Below are positions 1 to 9,464 of a stretch of 37,507 nucleotides of DNA, piece by piece. Made by a program: the position numbers and the translations under genes. The notes under the pieces are model-generated. The model searched no databases and was not told the DNA's origin. It saw only the letters and a list, made by a program, of their open reading frames with translations. This DNA is from Prochlorococcus sp. AG-686-O05. GTDB taxonomy: Bacteria > Cyanobacteriota > Cyanobacteriia > PCC-6307 > Cyanobiaceae. The stretch lies in the NCBI GenBank assembly GCA_003210235.1, contig QCVV01000006.1:1-37507 (forward strand), read 5' to 3'. How positions within the stretch are numbered: the stretch's first letter is position 1; each line of letters starts with the position of its first letter.

Positions 1-315
1 GTTTTTAAATCCAAAAGGGACATTCCAGGCTGGGGAGATATTTTCTCTGATAATGTGTTTTTTGCTTCTTTAAAAAATGAAAGTGAAAAAAATGCTTTTT
101 GTAAAATAGTTGATAATTATCTTTCTGTTTTAATTCAGTTAAGTCAAATAACTAATCCTGATTGTGATAATAAGTTAATTGAAGAAAGAATTCATTATCA
201 AAAAAATTATTGTGTTCAGCAAATGAAAAATGAAAAAACAAGTTTAGTTTTGCTTAAATATTTTGATAAAATATGGGTAGATGATTATATCAAAAAAGTA
301 CTATTTGATTTTTGA
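1..315 (+). CDS. pcyA: Phycocyanobilin:ferredoxin oxidoreductase, C-terminal part (5' truncated by window edge)
   Basis: Frame +1 is open from base 1 ([24 protein letters not shown]...) to TGA 313-315. The C-terminal pattern Y-Q..Y(C)xQQxKN(D/E)KT..VL.K.F...W...Y...VLFD resembles the HY2/PcyA family. Confidence 0.8.
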   Translation, partial: VFKSKRDIPGWGDIFSDNVFFASLKNESEKNAFCKIVDNYLSVLIQLSQITNPDCDNKLIEERIHYQKNYCVQQMKNEKTSLVLLKYFDKIWVDDYIKKVLFDF

Positions 316-1229
316 TGTTTATAAATAATCTTAAAAATTTATTCTTTTATTTTTTGATATTTTTACCATTATCGATTGGAATAAGTTCATGTTCTCAAAA
401 TAATAAATTAACTTCTAACTCTAATACAGAAATTACCTCTGATTTAATTCCTGTAATAGAGGCAGTTGCAGCATTAGGTCAACTTTCTCCAGCTGGGGAG
501 ATTAGGCAATTAGCAGCACCAATCTCTCAATTTGGATCATCTCCTCGTTTGTCTGGACTTTTAGTTAAGGAGGGAGATTTTGTCAAAGAAGGGTCAGTTC
601 TAGCCGTTTTTGAAAATAGGAAAAAATTAATTGCAGATCTTGAAAAAAAGAATAACCTTATCAAGACTAATATTTTAGAGATTTCATTAAAAGAAGATCA
701 AGTTAAAAGATATGAATTAGCCGTTGAAAAGTCAGCATACTCATTGGTACAACTTTCTCAGAGACAAGATGAATTGTTAAAATTACAAAAACAAAAAATA
801 ATTAATGTTGGGGATAAAAAAAATATTGAGATAGATCTTTTTAACTCTCAACTTAGAAGCCCAATTGATGGCTATATACTTGCTATTAATACAAGAGTTG
901 GCGAAAGATCTAAAAACGAAGGGATACTTGATATTGGCTCAAGTCAGAATATGGAGGCACTTATAGAAGTCTATGAATCCGATATAAATAGAGTATTTAT
1001 ATCGCAAAATGTTGAATTAAGTAGTGAAAATGGAGGCTTTAAAAAAATTCTAAAAGGGGAAGTAATAAGAATTAGCCCCCAAGTAAAACAAAGAAAAGTC
1101 TTATCCACAGATCCTACAGGTGATGCCGATGCACGTATTATTGAAGTTCTTGTAAAGCTAAATGCGGAATCTATAAAATTAGTAAAAAATTATACTGGTA
1201 TGAAAGTCATTGCAAAATTCCTGCCTTAA
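315..1229 (+). CDS. devB: DevB-type ABC exporter membrane-fusion protein (HlyD family), putative lipoprotein
   Basis: HlyD-like coiled-coil architecture, 'LRSPIDGYILAINTRVGE' motif, lipobox-like ISSC near the N-terminus, followed by devC and devA homologs. ATG at 315 overlaps the pcyA stop. Confidence 0.8.
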   Translation: MFINNLKNLFFYFLIFLPLSIGISSCSQNNKLTSNSNTEITSDLIPVIEAVAALGQLSPAGEIRQLAAPISQFGSSPRLSGLLVKEGDFVKEGSVLAVFENRKKLIADLEKKNNLIKTNILEISLKEDQVKRYELAVEKSAYSLVQLSQRQDELLKLQKQKIINVGDKKNIEIDLFNSQLRSPIDGYILAINTRVGERSKNEGILDIGSSQNMEALIEVYESDINRVFISQNVELSSENGGFKKILKGEVIRISPQVKQRKVLSTDPTGDADARIIEVLVKLNAESIKLVKNYTGMKVIAKFLP

Positions 1230-2401
1230 TGAATTTTTCTTTCATAAAATTTAGGAAAATACCTTTAGCTTGGTTGTTACTAACTAGACAGCCACTTAGA
1301 TTAATAGTTGCTATTGCAGGAATTAGCTTCGCAGGGATTTTAATGTTTATGCAGTTAGGCTTTCGAGATGGATTATTTGATACAAGTGTAACTATTCATA
1401 AACTTTTGGATGCTGATCTTGTGTTGATAAGTCCAAGATCAAAAAGTTCTATAAGTATGAGTGGGTTTCCAAAAAGAAGATTGATTCAAACTTTAGCTTT
1501 AGAAGACGTAGAAAAAACTGCCCCTGTTAACTTAACTTATCTTCTCTGGAGGAACCCAGAAAATTTAAAAACAAGATCTATTTTAACCTTAGGATTCAAT
1601 CCTTCAGATTCCCTTTTACTAAATGATGGATTTTCAATAAAGGCTGATAAACTTAAAAATCCAGGAAGAGTTCTTTTTGATAAACTTTCAAGACCAGAAT
1701 TTGGGCCTATAGAAGATTGGTTTCTTTCGGAGAGGAAAGTAGAGACTGAAGTTGCTGGTAAAAGAGTATTAGTTGAGGGCCTTGTTGAGTTAGGTCCTTC
1801 TTTTGGAGCAGATGGAAACCTCATAACAAGTAGAGAAACATATTTAAGGCTTTTCCCTGCAAATCCAAAAGGAAGTATTGAAATAGGTTTAGTGAAACTT
1901 CGAAGTGGTGCAAATCCTATTTTGGTATCTGAAATTTTAAATAAGTCTTTACCGAACGATGTTCGTATTTTAACAAAAGATCAATTTATAGAATTTGAAA
2001 AAAATTATTGGAAAAATAGCACCGCGATTGGCTTTATATTTACTTTAGGAGCTTTGATGGGCTTCGTTGTTGGTTGCGTTGTTGTATACCAAATTCTTTA
2101 TAGCGATGTTACTGATCATCTTCCTGAATATGCAACCTTATTAGCTATGGGGTATAGACTAAAGTCTTTGTTTTTTGTTGTAGCAAGAGAAGGCTTTTTA
2201 TTAGCATTATTTGGATATTTGCCTGCTTATTTTTCTGGCCAAATACTTTATTCAGTAGTAAGAAGTTCTACAAAATTACCCATAGTAATGGATGCCAATA
2301 AAACAATTTTAATTTTTATTTTGATCTTGGTTATGTGTATGGGTTCTGCTGGAATTGCTATGCGTAAACTAGTCGATGCAGATCCTGCTGAAATATTTTA
2401 A
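1229..2401 (+). CDS. devC: DevC-type ABC exporter permease
   Basis: FtsX/MacB-like permease with N-terminal TM, large extracytoplasmic domain and C-terminal TMs. Start overlaps devB stop (TAATG). Confidence 0.85.
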   Translation: MNFSFIKFRKIPLAWLLLTRQPLRLIVAIAGISFAGILMFMQLGFRDGLFDTSVTIHKLLDADLVLISPRSKSSISMSGFPKRRLIQTLALEDVEKTAPVNLTYLLWRNPENLKTRSILTLGFNPSDSLLLNDGFSIKADKLKNPGRVLFDKLSRPEFGPIEDWFLSERKVETEVAGKRVLVEGLVELGPSFGADGNLITSRETYLRLFPANPKGSIEIGLVKLRSGANPILVSEILNKSLPNDVRILTKDQFIEFEKNYWKNSTAIGFIFTLGALMGFVVGCVVVYQILYSDVTDHLPEYATLLAMGYRLKSLFFVVAREGFLLALFGYLPAYFSGQILYSVVRSSTKLPIVMDANKTILIFILILVMCMGSAGIAMRKLVDADPAEIF

Positions 2402-2415
2402 CTATAGTTATTTGT

Positions 2416-3138
2416 ATGCCTAAAGCCATAAATAAAAAAGAGAAAAATTCAAAAACTGTTTCGATAAATAATTTGAGTCATTTTTATGGGATAGATGAAA
2501 ATAAGAAAAAAGTACTTAATAATGTAAATTTCTTTATTGAAAAAGGAGAGTTAGTTCTTTTAAAAGGACCCTCTGGATGTGGTAAGACAACTCTTCTAAC
2601 TTTAATTGGTGCATTGAGAACATGCCAAAGCGGAGATTTGACGGTTTTAAACAATCAACTCAATGGGGCTTCAAGAAAAACTAGACAAAAACTTCGTAGA
2701 AATATTGGAATGATTTTTCAGGGACATAATTTGCTTAGATGTTTAACAGCAGAACAAAATGTTCAGATGGGTGCAGATTTAATTAGAAATTTAACGTACT
2801 TGCAAAGAAGAGAAATAGCAAGGAAGTGGTTATCTGCCGTGGGTTTAGAGGATCATCATAAAAAATTGCCAAGTGGATTATCTGGAGGGCAGAAACAAAG
2901 GGTTGCAATAGCAAGAGCATTATCTGCGAATCCAAAGCTATTACTTGCCGATGAACCTACTTCAGCTTTAGATAGTGTTACTGGAAGAGAAATAGTTTCT
3001 CTTTTACGGAAATTAGCAAAAGAGCAGAATTGTTCTGTTCTTATGGTTACTCATGATCCAAGGATTTCAGATATGGCGGACAGGATATTAAACATGGAAG
3101 ACGGTAAGATATTTAATGCACTTAGTGAGCTAAGATAG
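2416..3138 (+). CDS. devA: DevA-type ABC exporter ATPase
   Basis: Walker A GPSGCGKTT, signature LSGGQKQRVAIARAL, Walker B LLLADEPT. Confidence 0.9.
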   Translation: MPKAINKKEKNSKTVSINNLSHFYGIDENKKKVLNNVNFFIEKGELVLLKGPSGCGKTTLLTLIGALRTCQSGDLTVLNNQLNGASRKTRQKLRRNIGMIFQGHNLLRCLTAEQNVQMGADLIRNLTYLQRREIARKWLSAVGLEDHHKKLPSGLSGGQKQRVAIARALSANPKLLLADEPTSALDSVTGREIVSLLRKLAKEQNCSVLMVTHDPRISDMADRILNMEDGKIFNALSELR

Positions 3139-3160
3139 TTAAAAGTTAAATAAATTTTTT

Positions 3161-3310
3161 ATGTCCAAGAGAAGAAATTTAAAAAAAGAAAAGGCTGACC
3201 GTAATCGTGCATATGCTAGAAAATTCAAGAAAAGAAAGCTAAGATCTGATGGCAGACCTGATGGAAGTCACGTAACTGGTACTGCTAATAATGGCGGAGC
3301 AGCTGATTAA
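3161..3310 (+). CDS. Small basic protein of 49 aa, unknown function
   Basis: ATG 3161 to TAA 3308-3310: MSKRRNLKKEKADRNRAYARKFKKRKLRSDGRPDGSHVTGTANNGGAAD. Not in the supplied ORF track (too short). Fills the devA-GT2 gap in the same orientation. Confidence 0.7.
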   Translation: MSKRRNLKKEKADRNRAYARKFKKRKLRSDGRPDGSHVTGTANNGGAAD

Positions 3311-3365
3311 TATATCTTTGGATCTTTCATCTTTTAAATTCTGTATATTAAAAAATGAATAATAT

Positions 3366-4283
3366 ATGGTCATGAATGTAAGTATCGTTATTCCCACTTA
3401 TAATAGAAAGCCAATATTGAAAAAATGTCTAAAGGCTCTTGAGAATCAGATTTATGACGAGAATATCAGTAATTATGAAGTAATAGTTGTTGATGATGGC
3501 TCCACAGATGGCACAACCTCTTGGATAAGAAAGAATATTGAAGTTCTCTCTCATGTCGTCTTATATGAACAAGAACATGGTGGACCTGCGTTAGGAAGAA
3601 ACCTTGGTGTAATGAAATCTAAATATGAAATTATCATATTCATTGATAGTGATCTTATTGTTTTAGAAGACTTTTTAGCTTGTCATGTTAATAAACTATT
3701 ATCATCTTGGAATAAAAATAACAAAAAATGTTTTACTTATGGTTCAGTTATTAATACTTCTAATTTCATAAATCCAGAAAGTGAAATGTATAAGTTAACT
3801 GATTTTTCCTTTGCATACTTTGCTACTGGAAATGTTGCTATTGCCAAAGAATTACTTTTAAATGTTGGGTTATTTGATTCCTCCTTTAGCCTCTACGGGT
3901 GGGAAGATCTAGAGTTGGGTGAGAGATTAAAAAAAATTGGGACAAAATTAATTAAATGTCCAGAAGCTGTTGGATTTCATTGGCACCCCCCTTTTGATTG
4001 CGGGCAGATCGAATCTTTAATATCTCAAGAAAAAGAAAGAGCAAGGATGGCTTTAATCTTTTATAAAAAACATTCAAATTTAAGAGTAAGATTCATGATT
4101 CAATTAACACCTCTTCATACTTTGCTTTGGCAAATAATTTGTCTGGGAGGATTGATAAGTATTAAAAGATTATTTCCATTATTACTATTTCTAGTTGATT
4201 CAGGTAGAAATAGAATTGCTTTGGAGATTGTGAGAATCCCACTGAATTTAATTTATGTAAAAGAGCTTAGAAGATTAATTTAA
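3366..4283 (+). CDS. Glycosyltransferase family 2
   Basis: SIVIPTYNRKPILKKCLKAL, VVDDGSTDGT, FIDSDL, YGWEDLELGERL (GT-A fold motifs). Confidence 0.85.
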   Translation: MVMNVSIVIPTYNRKPILKKCLKALENQIYDENISNYEVIVVDDGSTDGTTSWIRKNIEVLSHVVLYEQEHGGPALGRNLGVMKSKYEIIIFIDSDLIVLEDFLACHVNKLLSSWNKNNKKCFTYGSVINTSNFINPESEMYKLTDFSFAYFATGNVAIAKELLLNVGLFDSSFSLYGWEDLELGERLKKIGTKLIKCPEAVGFHWHPPFDCGQIESLISQEKERARMALIFYKKHSNLRVRFMIQLTPLHTLLWQIICLGGLISIKRLFPLLLFLVDSGRNRIALEIVRIPLNLIYVKELRRLI

Positions 4284-4332
4284 ATTTTAAAGATTAATCT
4301 TAAAAGCTATTCTTTTAGTAATTCAGATTATT

Positions 4333-4341
4333 TGCTATAAT
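4333..4341 (+). promoter_or_regulatory. Putative extended -10 promoter of rpsB-tsf
   Basis: TGCTATAAT (TGn-TATAAT), placing a predicted TSS at about 4347-4349 immediately before the structured leader. No clear -35. Confidence 0.5.
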
Positions 4342-4360
4342 TAGTGAAACTTAAAACCAC

Positions 4361-4425
4361 ACATCTGACTGTTTCGGGTGATTTAAATATTTAAATTTCC
4401 CGTCGGATGGAGGCTAACCCGAAAC
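4361..4425 (+). promoter_or_regulatory. Candidate structured RNA leader of rpsB (pseudoknot or alternative hairpins)
   Basis: CATCTGAC 4362-4369 pairs with GTCGGATG 4402-4409 (8 bp, one G-U). GTTTCGGGT 4371-4379 is perfectly complementary to ACCCGAAAC 4417-4425. The pairings interleave. rpsB ATG is at 4436. Confidence 0.55.
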
Positions 4426-4435
4426 TTTTTTAAAC

Positions 4436-5140
4436 ATGGCTGTTGTATCACTATCTGAAATGATGGAAGCTGGTGCCCATTTTGGGCATCAAACTAGACG
4501 TTGGAACCCCAAAATGTCTAAATATATATATTGCGCGAGAAATGGGGTTCATATTATTGATCTTGTTAAAACTGCTTTATGTATGAATAATGCTTATAAG
4601 TGGACAAGAAATGCTGCAAAAAGTGGGAAAAGATTTCTTTTTGTAGGTACGAAAAAACAAGCATCAGATGTTGTTGCTCAAGAAGCTGTGAGATGCGGTG
4701 CTGCTTATGTAAACCAGAGATGGCTAGGAGGTATGCTCACTAACTGGACTACTATGAAAGCTAGGATAGAAAGATTGAAGGATCTTGAAAGAATGGAAAG
4801 TAGTGGTGCTATCGCTATGAGACCTAAAAAAGAAGCGGCTGTTTTGAGGCGAGAATTAGAACGCTTGCAGAAGTATTTAGGTGGTCTTAAAGGTATGAGA
4901 AGATTACCTGATGTAGTTGTTCTTGTAGATCAAAGAAGAGAATCTAATGCTGTTCTAGAAGCTAGGAAATTAGACATCTCTTTAGTATCAATGTTAGATA
5001 CTAACTGTGATCCTGATTTGTGTGAAGTTCCAATTCCATGCAATGATGATGCAGTAAGATCTGTTCAGCTAATTTTAGGACGACTTGCAGATGCAATCAA
5101 TGAGGGAAGAAAAGGTTCTAATGATCAAAGAAAAAATTAA
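4436..5140 (+). CDS. rpsB: 30S ribosomal protein S2
   Basis: [27 protein letters not shown]...[10 protein letters not shown]; classic S2. Confidence 0.97.
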   Translation: MAVVSLSEMMEAGAHFGHQTRRWNPKMSKYIYCARNGVHIIDLVKTALCMNNAYKWTRNAAKSGKRFLFVGTKKQASDVVAQEAVRCGAAYVNQRWLGGMLTNWTTMKARIERLKDLERMESSGAIAMRPKKEAAVLRRELERLQKYLGGLKGMRRLPDVVVLVDQRRESNAVLEARKLDISLVSMLDTNCDPDLCEVPIPCNDDAVRSVQLILGRLADAINEGRKGSNDQRKN

Positions 5141-5185
5141 TTTTAATTTCAAACCTTAATAAAAACACAAACATTATCTTTTTAA

Positions 5186-5842
5186 ATGGGAAACATTACA
5201 GCAAAACTAGTTAAGGATCTTAGAGATAAGACTGGAGCCGGAATGATGGATTGCAAAAAGGCTTTAAACGAGACAGATGGAAATGTTGAAAAAGCATTAG
5301 AATGGTTAAGGAAAAAAGGTATAGCAAGTGCAGAGAAGAAATCTGGACGAGTTGCTGCTGAAGGTGCTATTGGCAGTTATATACATACGGGTTCAAGAGT
5401 GGGTGTTCTTTTAGAATTAAATTGCGAAACCGATTTCGTTGCTAGAGGGGATATATTTCAATCACTTTTAAAGGATGTATCTATGCAAGTTGCAGCATGT
5501 CCTAATGTAGAGTTTGTTTCTATTGATCAGATACCTAACGAAATAGTAGAAAAAGAAAAACAAATAGAAATGGGCAGAGATGATTTGTCTGGCAAACCTG
5601 AAAATATAAAAGAAAAAATTGTTGAGGGAAGAATAGCTAAAAGACTAAATGAGTTAGTCTTACTTTCTCAACCTTATATAAAAGATAGTGCACTAACAGT
5701 TGAGGACCTTGTAAAACAAGCAGCAGCTAAAATTGGTGAAAATATCAAAGTTAGACGTTTTACTAGATATACATTAGGAGAGGGTATTGAAAAAAATGAG
5801 ATGGATTTTGCTGATGAAGTCGCATCTTTAAAGTCAAACTAA
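5186..5842 (+). CDS. tsf: Translation elongation factor Ts
   Basis: [33 protein letters not shown]. Confidence 0.97.
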   Translation: MGNITAKLVKDLRDKTGAGMMDCKKALNETDGNVEKALEWLRKKGIASAEKKSGRVAAEGAIGSYIHTGSRVGVLLELNCETDFVARGDIFQSLLKDVSMQVAACPNVEFVSIDQIPNEIVEKEKQIEMGRDDLSGKPENIKEKIVEGRIAKRLNELVLLSQPYIKDSALTVEDLVKQAAAKIGENIKVRRFTRYTLGEGIEKNEMDFADEVASLKSN

Positions 5843-5847
5843 ATATC

Positions 5848-6921
5848 TTGAATAATAGTATCAAAGGTAAAAATTTAAATGAAGTAACGCTTCAACTCAA
5901 GAGGGCTGAAATTCAAAAAAATATATTAATAAAAAATATTTTTAAAGAATATGAAGCTTACTTTAAGATAGTAAGAAAAACTATACTTACCTCTACTGAA
6001 AAAGGAGTAGTTGGAATTTACACTGACTTTCCTAATAGAGACAAAGCATTACATTCAAGGGAATTAAATATATTTTTAAAAAATAATATTAAGCTGCTTA
6101 TTAATTCAAAAATCCCATTAATAACTATTGAACAACTAAAGTTAGGTGATATTAGTGATCCTATCAAACAGTTAGTAAATGTAAATGTCTTAAAAGAATT
6201 AGGAAAATCAAAAGAATATCAAACAGTAAAATTTAATCAAGAGAATAAATTAATTTCTAGCGAATCCGTAGAATTTCATTGCAATAATAATTTAAATTCA
6301 TATGACTATTATGAAACTTTAAGTGAAGATGAAATTACCTCTGTAAATATAGATGAAAGTAATTATTTAAATTCCTGTTCTAAAGAAATAAGTTTTAAAA
6401 AGATTGATGAAGAAACACATGCAGTTAAAGCTTTTCTTGAATTAATAGAAGAAACAAATGATAATAAATTAAATGACTATGAGAAAATAAATGATCAAAT
6501 AAGTGATGTATTTATATCAAGTGATAATTTAAATATTTTTGAATTTATTGATAAATCATTTAGTAATTTTTTGTTAAATCTTTCATATAAAGTTAATTCT
6601 GAATTATTTAAAATAAAATTAATTAAAAAAATCATATCTGAAGATACTTTCAAATGTTTATCAAATAATAATTATTTAATAAAACATCCAAGTCCTTTTG
6701 TTATAAGATATGATTTAAATTCAAATGAGTTAACTGTAAAAAATATTAAATCTTCTGATATTCACTTATTTAATATAACTAATGTTGAATTAGAGTTTTA
6801 CAATTTAGATCTTTCAATTTGTAGAAATAATATAAATGAACTAAAAAATAAGTTTAAATTATTAAATAAAAAGCAAAGATATTGGAAAAATAAGGAACAT
6901 TCCTCAAATAGTTCAAAGTAA
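5848..6921 (+). CDS. Hypothetical protein, Asn/Lys-rich, unknown function (TTG start)
   Basis: 357-aa uninterrupted ORF filling the tsf-recG interval; no recognised domain. Confidence 0.65.
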   Translation: MNNSIKGKNLNEVTLQLKRAEIQKNILIKNIFKEYEAYFKIVRKTILTSTEKGVVGIYTDFPNRDKALHSRELNIFLKNNIKLLINSKIPLITIEQLKLGDISDPIKQLVNVNVLKELGKSKEYQTVKFNQENKLISSESVEFHCNNNLNSYDYYETLSEDEITSVNIDESNYLNSCSKEISFKKIDEETHAVKAFLELIEETNDNKLNDYEKINDQISDVFISSDNLNIFEFIDKSFSNFLLNLSYKVNSELFKIKLIKKIISEDTFKCLSNNNYLIKHPSPFVIRYDLNSNELTVKNIKSSDIHLFNITNVELEFYNLDLSICRNNINELKNKFKLLNKKQRYWKNKEHSSNSSK

Positions 6922-6950
6922 TTAAAATCTAAATTTATCTTATTGATAAA

Positions 6951-9407
6951 GTGACTAATAATGAAGAGTATATTAATTTAATTAAGAATTGGATTAGACC
7001 CCTTCAAAAATCTCTTACGCTTGAATCCGAAAATAAATTTACTAATTTACTAGGCAAAAAACAACATTTTAATGATTATTTAAATAAGTCATTAAGTAAT
7101 TTAGATAATTTGAAATTAACTAATGAATTTATTAAATTATTTAGTGAATTCTCGATTAAATTTTCTGAATATAATGATTTAGACGTCAATCAAAGAAAAA
7201 GACTAGTAATTGACACTAGAAAGGGTCTTCTTAAATTAGGAAAATCTATTGATTTAAATCATATTAATAAAAATACAGATAGTTATTATTCAAAAGTTAT
7301 AGATTCTAATCTATCTTTAAATTCAGATATTGGGTTAATAAAAAGTATAGGTAAGATTAATAAAAATAAGCTAAATGAATTAGGAATATATAATGTAAAA
7401 GACATAATTAATTATTTTCCACGAACCTATTTAGATTATACAAATAGAGTTAAAATAATTAATTTAAAAGCTGATAATCTATATACCTGTATTGCAACTA
7501 TTAAAAAATTTTACATTTATAAGAGTCCAAATAATAGTAATTTATCAATAATGAATATAGTTATATTTGATGAGACTTCCTCAATAAAAGTCACAAAATT
7601 CTTTTTAGGTAAGAGATTTAGATCTTATTCTTTTTTTTCTTCTCAGAAATCTTTATATATTCCAGGTACTAAATTAGCGATATCTGGAAAGGTCAAATTA
7701 TCTGAGTATGGAAAAAATTTTGTAGACCCGCAGATAGAAATTTTAAATAAAAATGAAGAATCTTTTAATTTCTCAGGAAAGATTATGCCTTTATATTCGC
7801 TATCAGAATCACTATCAAATATAAGTTTTATAAAATTAATTAAAAAAGTAATTATTTATTCAAAACAATATCCAGATCTACTTAATCAAAAACAACTTAA
7901 TTCCTTATCTTTAGTTTCTAAATGTGATTCTTTAATAAATATTCATTTACCTATAAATCAGAACGCTTTGATTGAGTCAAAAAAACGATTGGTATTTGAT
8001 GAACTATTTCTATTGCAAATGAAGTTTTTATTGAGAAAAAGGAAGAATAATAAAAAATTAACTATTCAAAAATCTATTAAAAAAAAATTTTTACTTGAAG
8101 AATTTCTAAATAAAGTTCCTTTTCAATTAACAAAATCTCAGGAAAAAGTACTTGACGAAATTAAATATGATTTATCAGATTTAACACCTATGTCGAGACT
8201 ACTACAAGGAGATGTTGGCAGTGGTAAAACTATTATTGCAATAGCATCTCTTTTAATTGAACTTGAAAAAGATCAACAAGGTGCATTAATGGTTCCTACT
8301 GAAGTACTTGCTTCACAACACTATAAGAATTTAATAAAGTTCTTGAACCCACTTTTAGTTTCTGTAGAACTTCTTACAGGTCATACCCCACAGAAAAAGA
8401 GAAAAGAAATACTTACAAATTTAAAAAATGGAATGGTAGATATTATCGTAGGTACTCATGCATTATTTGAAGATAAAGTTGTTTTTAATTCATTAGGGAT
8501 GGTAGTCATAGATGAACAGCATAGGTTTGGTGTTACACAAAGAAATCGATTACTTAATAAAGGAAATAATACTAATTTGTTATCAATGACAGCTACCCCG
8601 ATACCTAGAACTCTCGCTTTGTCACTTTATGGTGATTTAGATATTAGTCAGATCACAGAACTCCCCCCAGGAAGAGTTCCAATAACAACAAAAATTATTT
8701 CAGAAGAAGAGTTGAATAAACTATTTAAACGTGTAGAGAACGAGATAGATAAGGGGAAGCAAGCTTATATAATTTTGCCCCTAATTGAAGATTCCGAAAA
8801 AATGAATTTAAGTTCTGCAAAAAAAATTTTTAAATATTTATCAGAGGAAATTTTTTTAAATAATAAAGTTGGAATATTACATGGAAAATTAAATTCTGAA
8901 GAGAAAAATAATGTCATTAATTCTTTTGTAAATAATGAAGTCAATATATTGGTCTCTACTACAGTTATTGAGGTAGGAATTGATGTACCTAATGCTTCTA
9001 TTATGATTATTTATAATTCAGAAAGATTTGGGTTGTCTCAATTACACCAGTTGCGAGGGAGAGTTGGGAGAGGATCCCATAAATCATTTTGTTACTTAGT
9101 AACTTCTGAAAAAAATGGATTAGAAAATAAAAGGCTAAATGTTTTAGAAAAATCTAATGATGGTTTTTATATCGCGGAAAAAGACTTGGAACTTCGAGGC
9201 CCTGGCCAACTCTTGGGATATAAGCAGTCGGGATTACCTGATTTTGTTTTGGATAACTTACCAAATAATAAAGTTTTAATTGATAAGGCTAGAGAAGAAG
9301 CTCAGAGGGTAATAACTGAAGATCCTGACTTGAGAAAAAATATTTTATTAAAAGAATTGCTAATCGACAATTCTGATAATAAATTTATTCATGACTTCTT
9401 AAATTAA
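6951..9407 (+). CDS. recG: ATP-dependent DNA helicase RecG (GTG start)
   Basis: LLQGDVGSGKT, DEQHRFGV, SMTATPIPRTLAL, TTVIEVGIDVPNA, QLRGRVGRG. Confidence 0.95.
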   Translation: MTNNEEYINLIKNWIRPLQKSLTLESENKFTNLLGKKQHFNDYLNKSLSNLDNLKLTNEFIKLFSEFSIKFSEYNDLDVNQRKRLVIDTRKGLLKLGKSIDLNHINKNTDSYYSKVIDSNLSLNSDIGLIKSIGKINKNKLNELGIYNVKDIINYFPRTYLDYTNRVKIINLKADNLYTCIATIKKFYIYKSPNNSNLSIMNIVIFDETSSIKVTKFFLGKRFRSYSFFSSQKSLYIPGTKLAISGKVKLSEYGKNFVDPQIEILNKNEESFNFSGKIMPLYSLSESLSNISFIKLIKKVIIYSKQYPDLLNQKQLNSLSLVSKCDSLINIHLPINQNALIESKKRLVFDELFLLQMKFLLRKRKNNKKLTIQKSIKKKFLLEEFLNKVPFQLTKSQEKVLDEIKYDLSDLTPMSRLLQGDVGSGKTIIAIASLLIELEKDQQGALMVPTEVLASQHYKNLIKFLNPLLVSVELLTGHTPQKKRKEILTNLKNGMVDIIVGTHALFEDKVVFNSLGMVVIDEQHRFGVTQRNRLLNKGNNTNLLSMTATPIPRTLALSLYGDLDISQITELPPGRVPITTKIISEEELNKLFKRVENEIDKGKQAYIILPLIEDSEKMNLSSAKKIFKYLSEEIFLNNKVGILHGKLNSEEKNNVINSFVNNEVNILVSTTVIEVGIDVPNASIMIIYNSERFGLSQLHQLRGRVGRGSHKSFCYLVTSEKNGLENKRLNVLEKSNDGFYIAEKDLELRGPGQLLGYKQSGLPDFVLDNLPNNKVLIDKAREEAQRVITEDPDLRKNILLKELLIDNSDNKFIHDFLN

Positions 9408-9464
9408 AACTTTTAATTGTCAATTTTTAAATATATGCAAATATAAAATAATAGACAAAGTTCA

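Noticed and set aside
1537-1824. Minus-strand 95-aa ORF inside devC
   Set aside because: Antisense shadow of a clear permease CDS, with no independent evidence.
4286-4306. Palindromic TTTTAAAGATTAATCTTAAAA after the glycosyltransferase gene
   Set aside because: Imperfect AT-only symmetry, no clear T-run after it, and easily expected by chance at this base composition; not called as a terminator.
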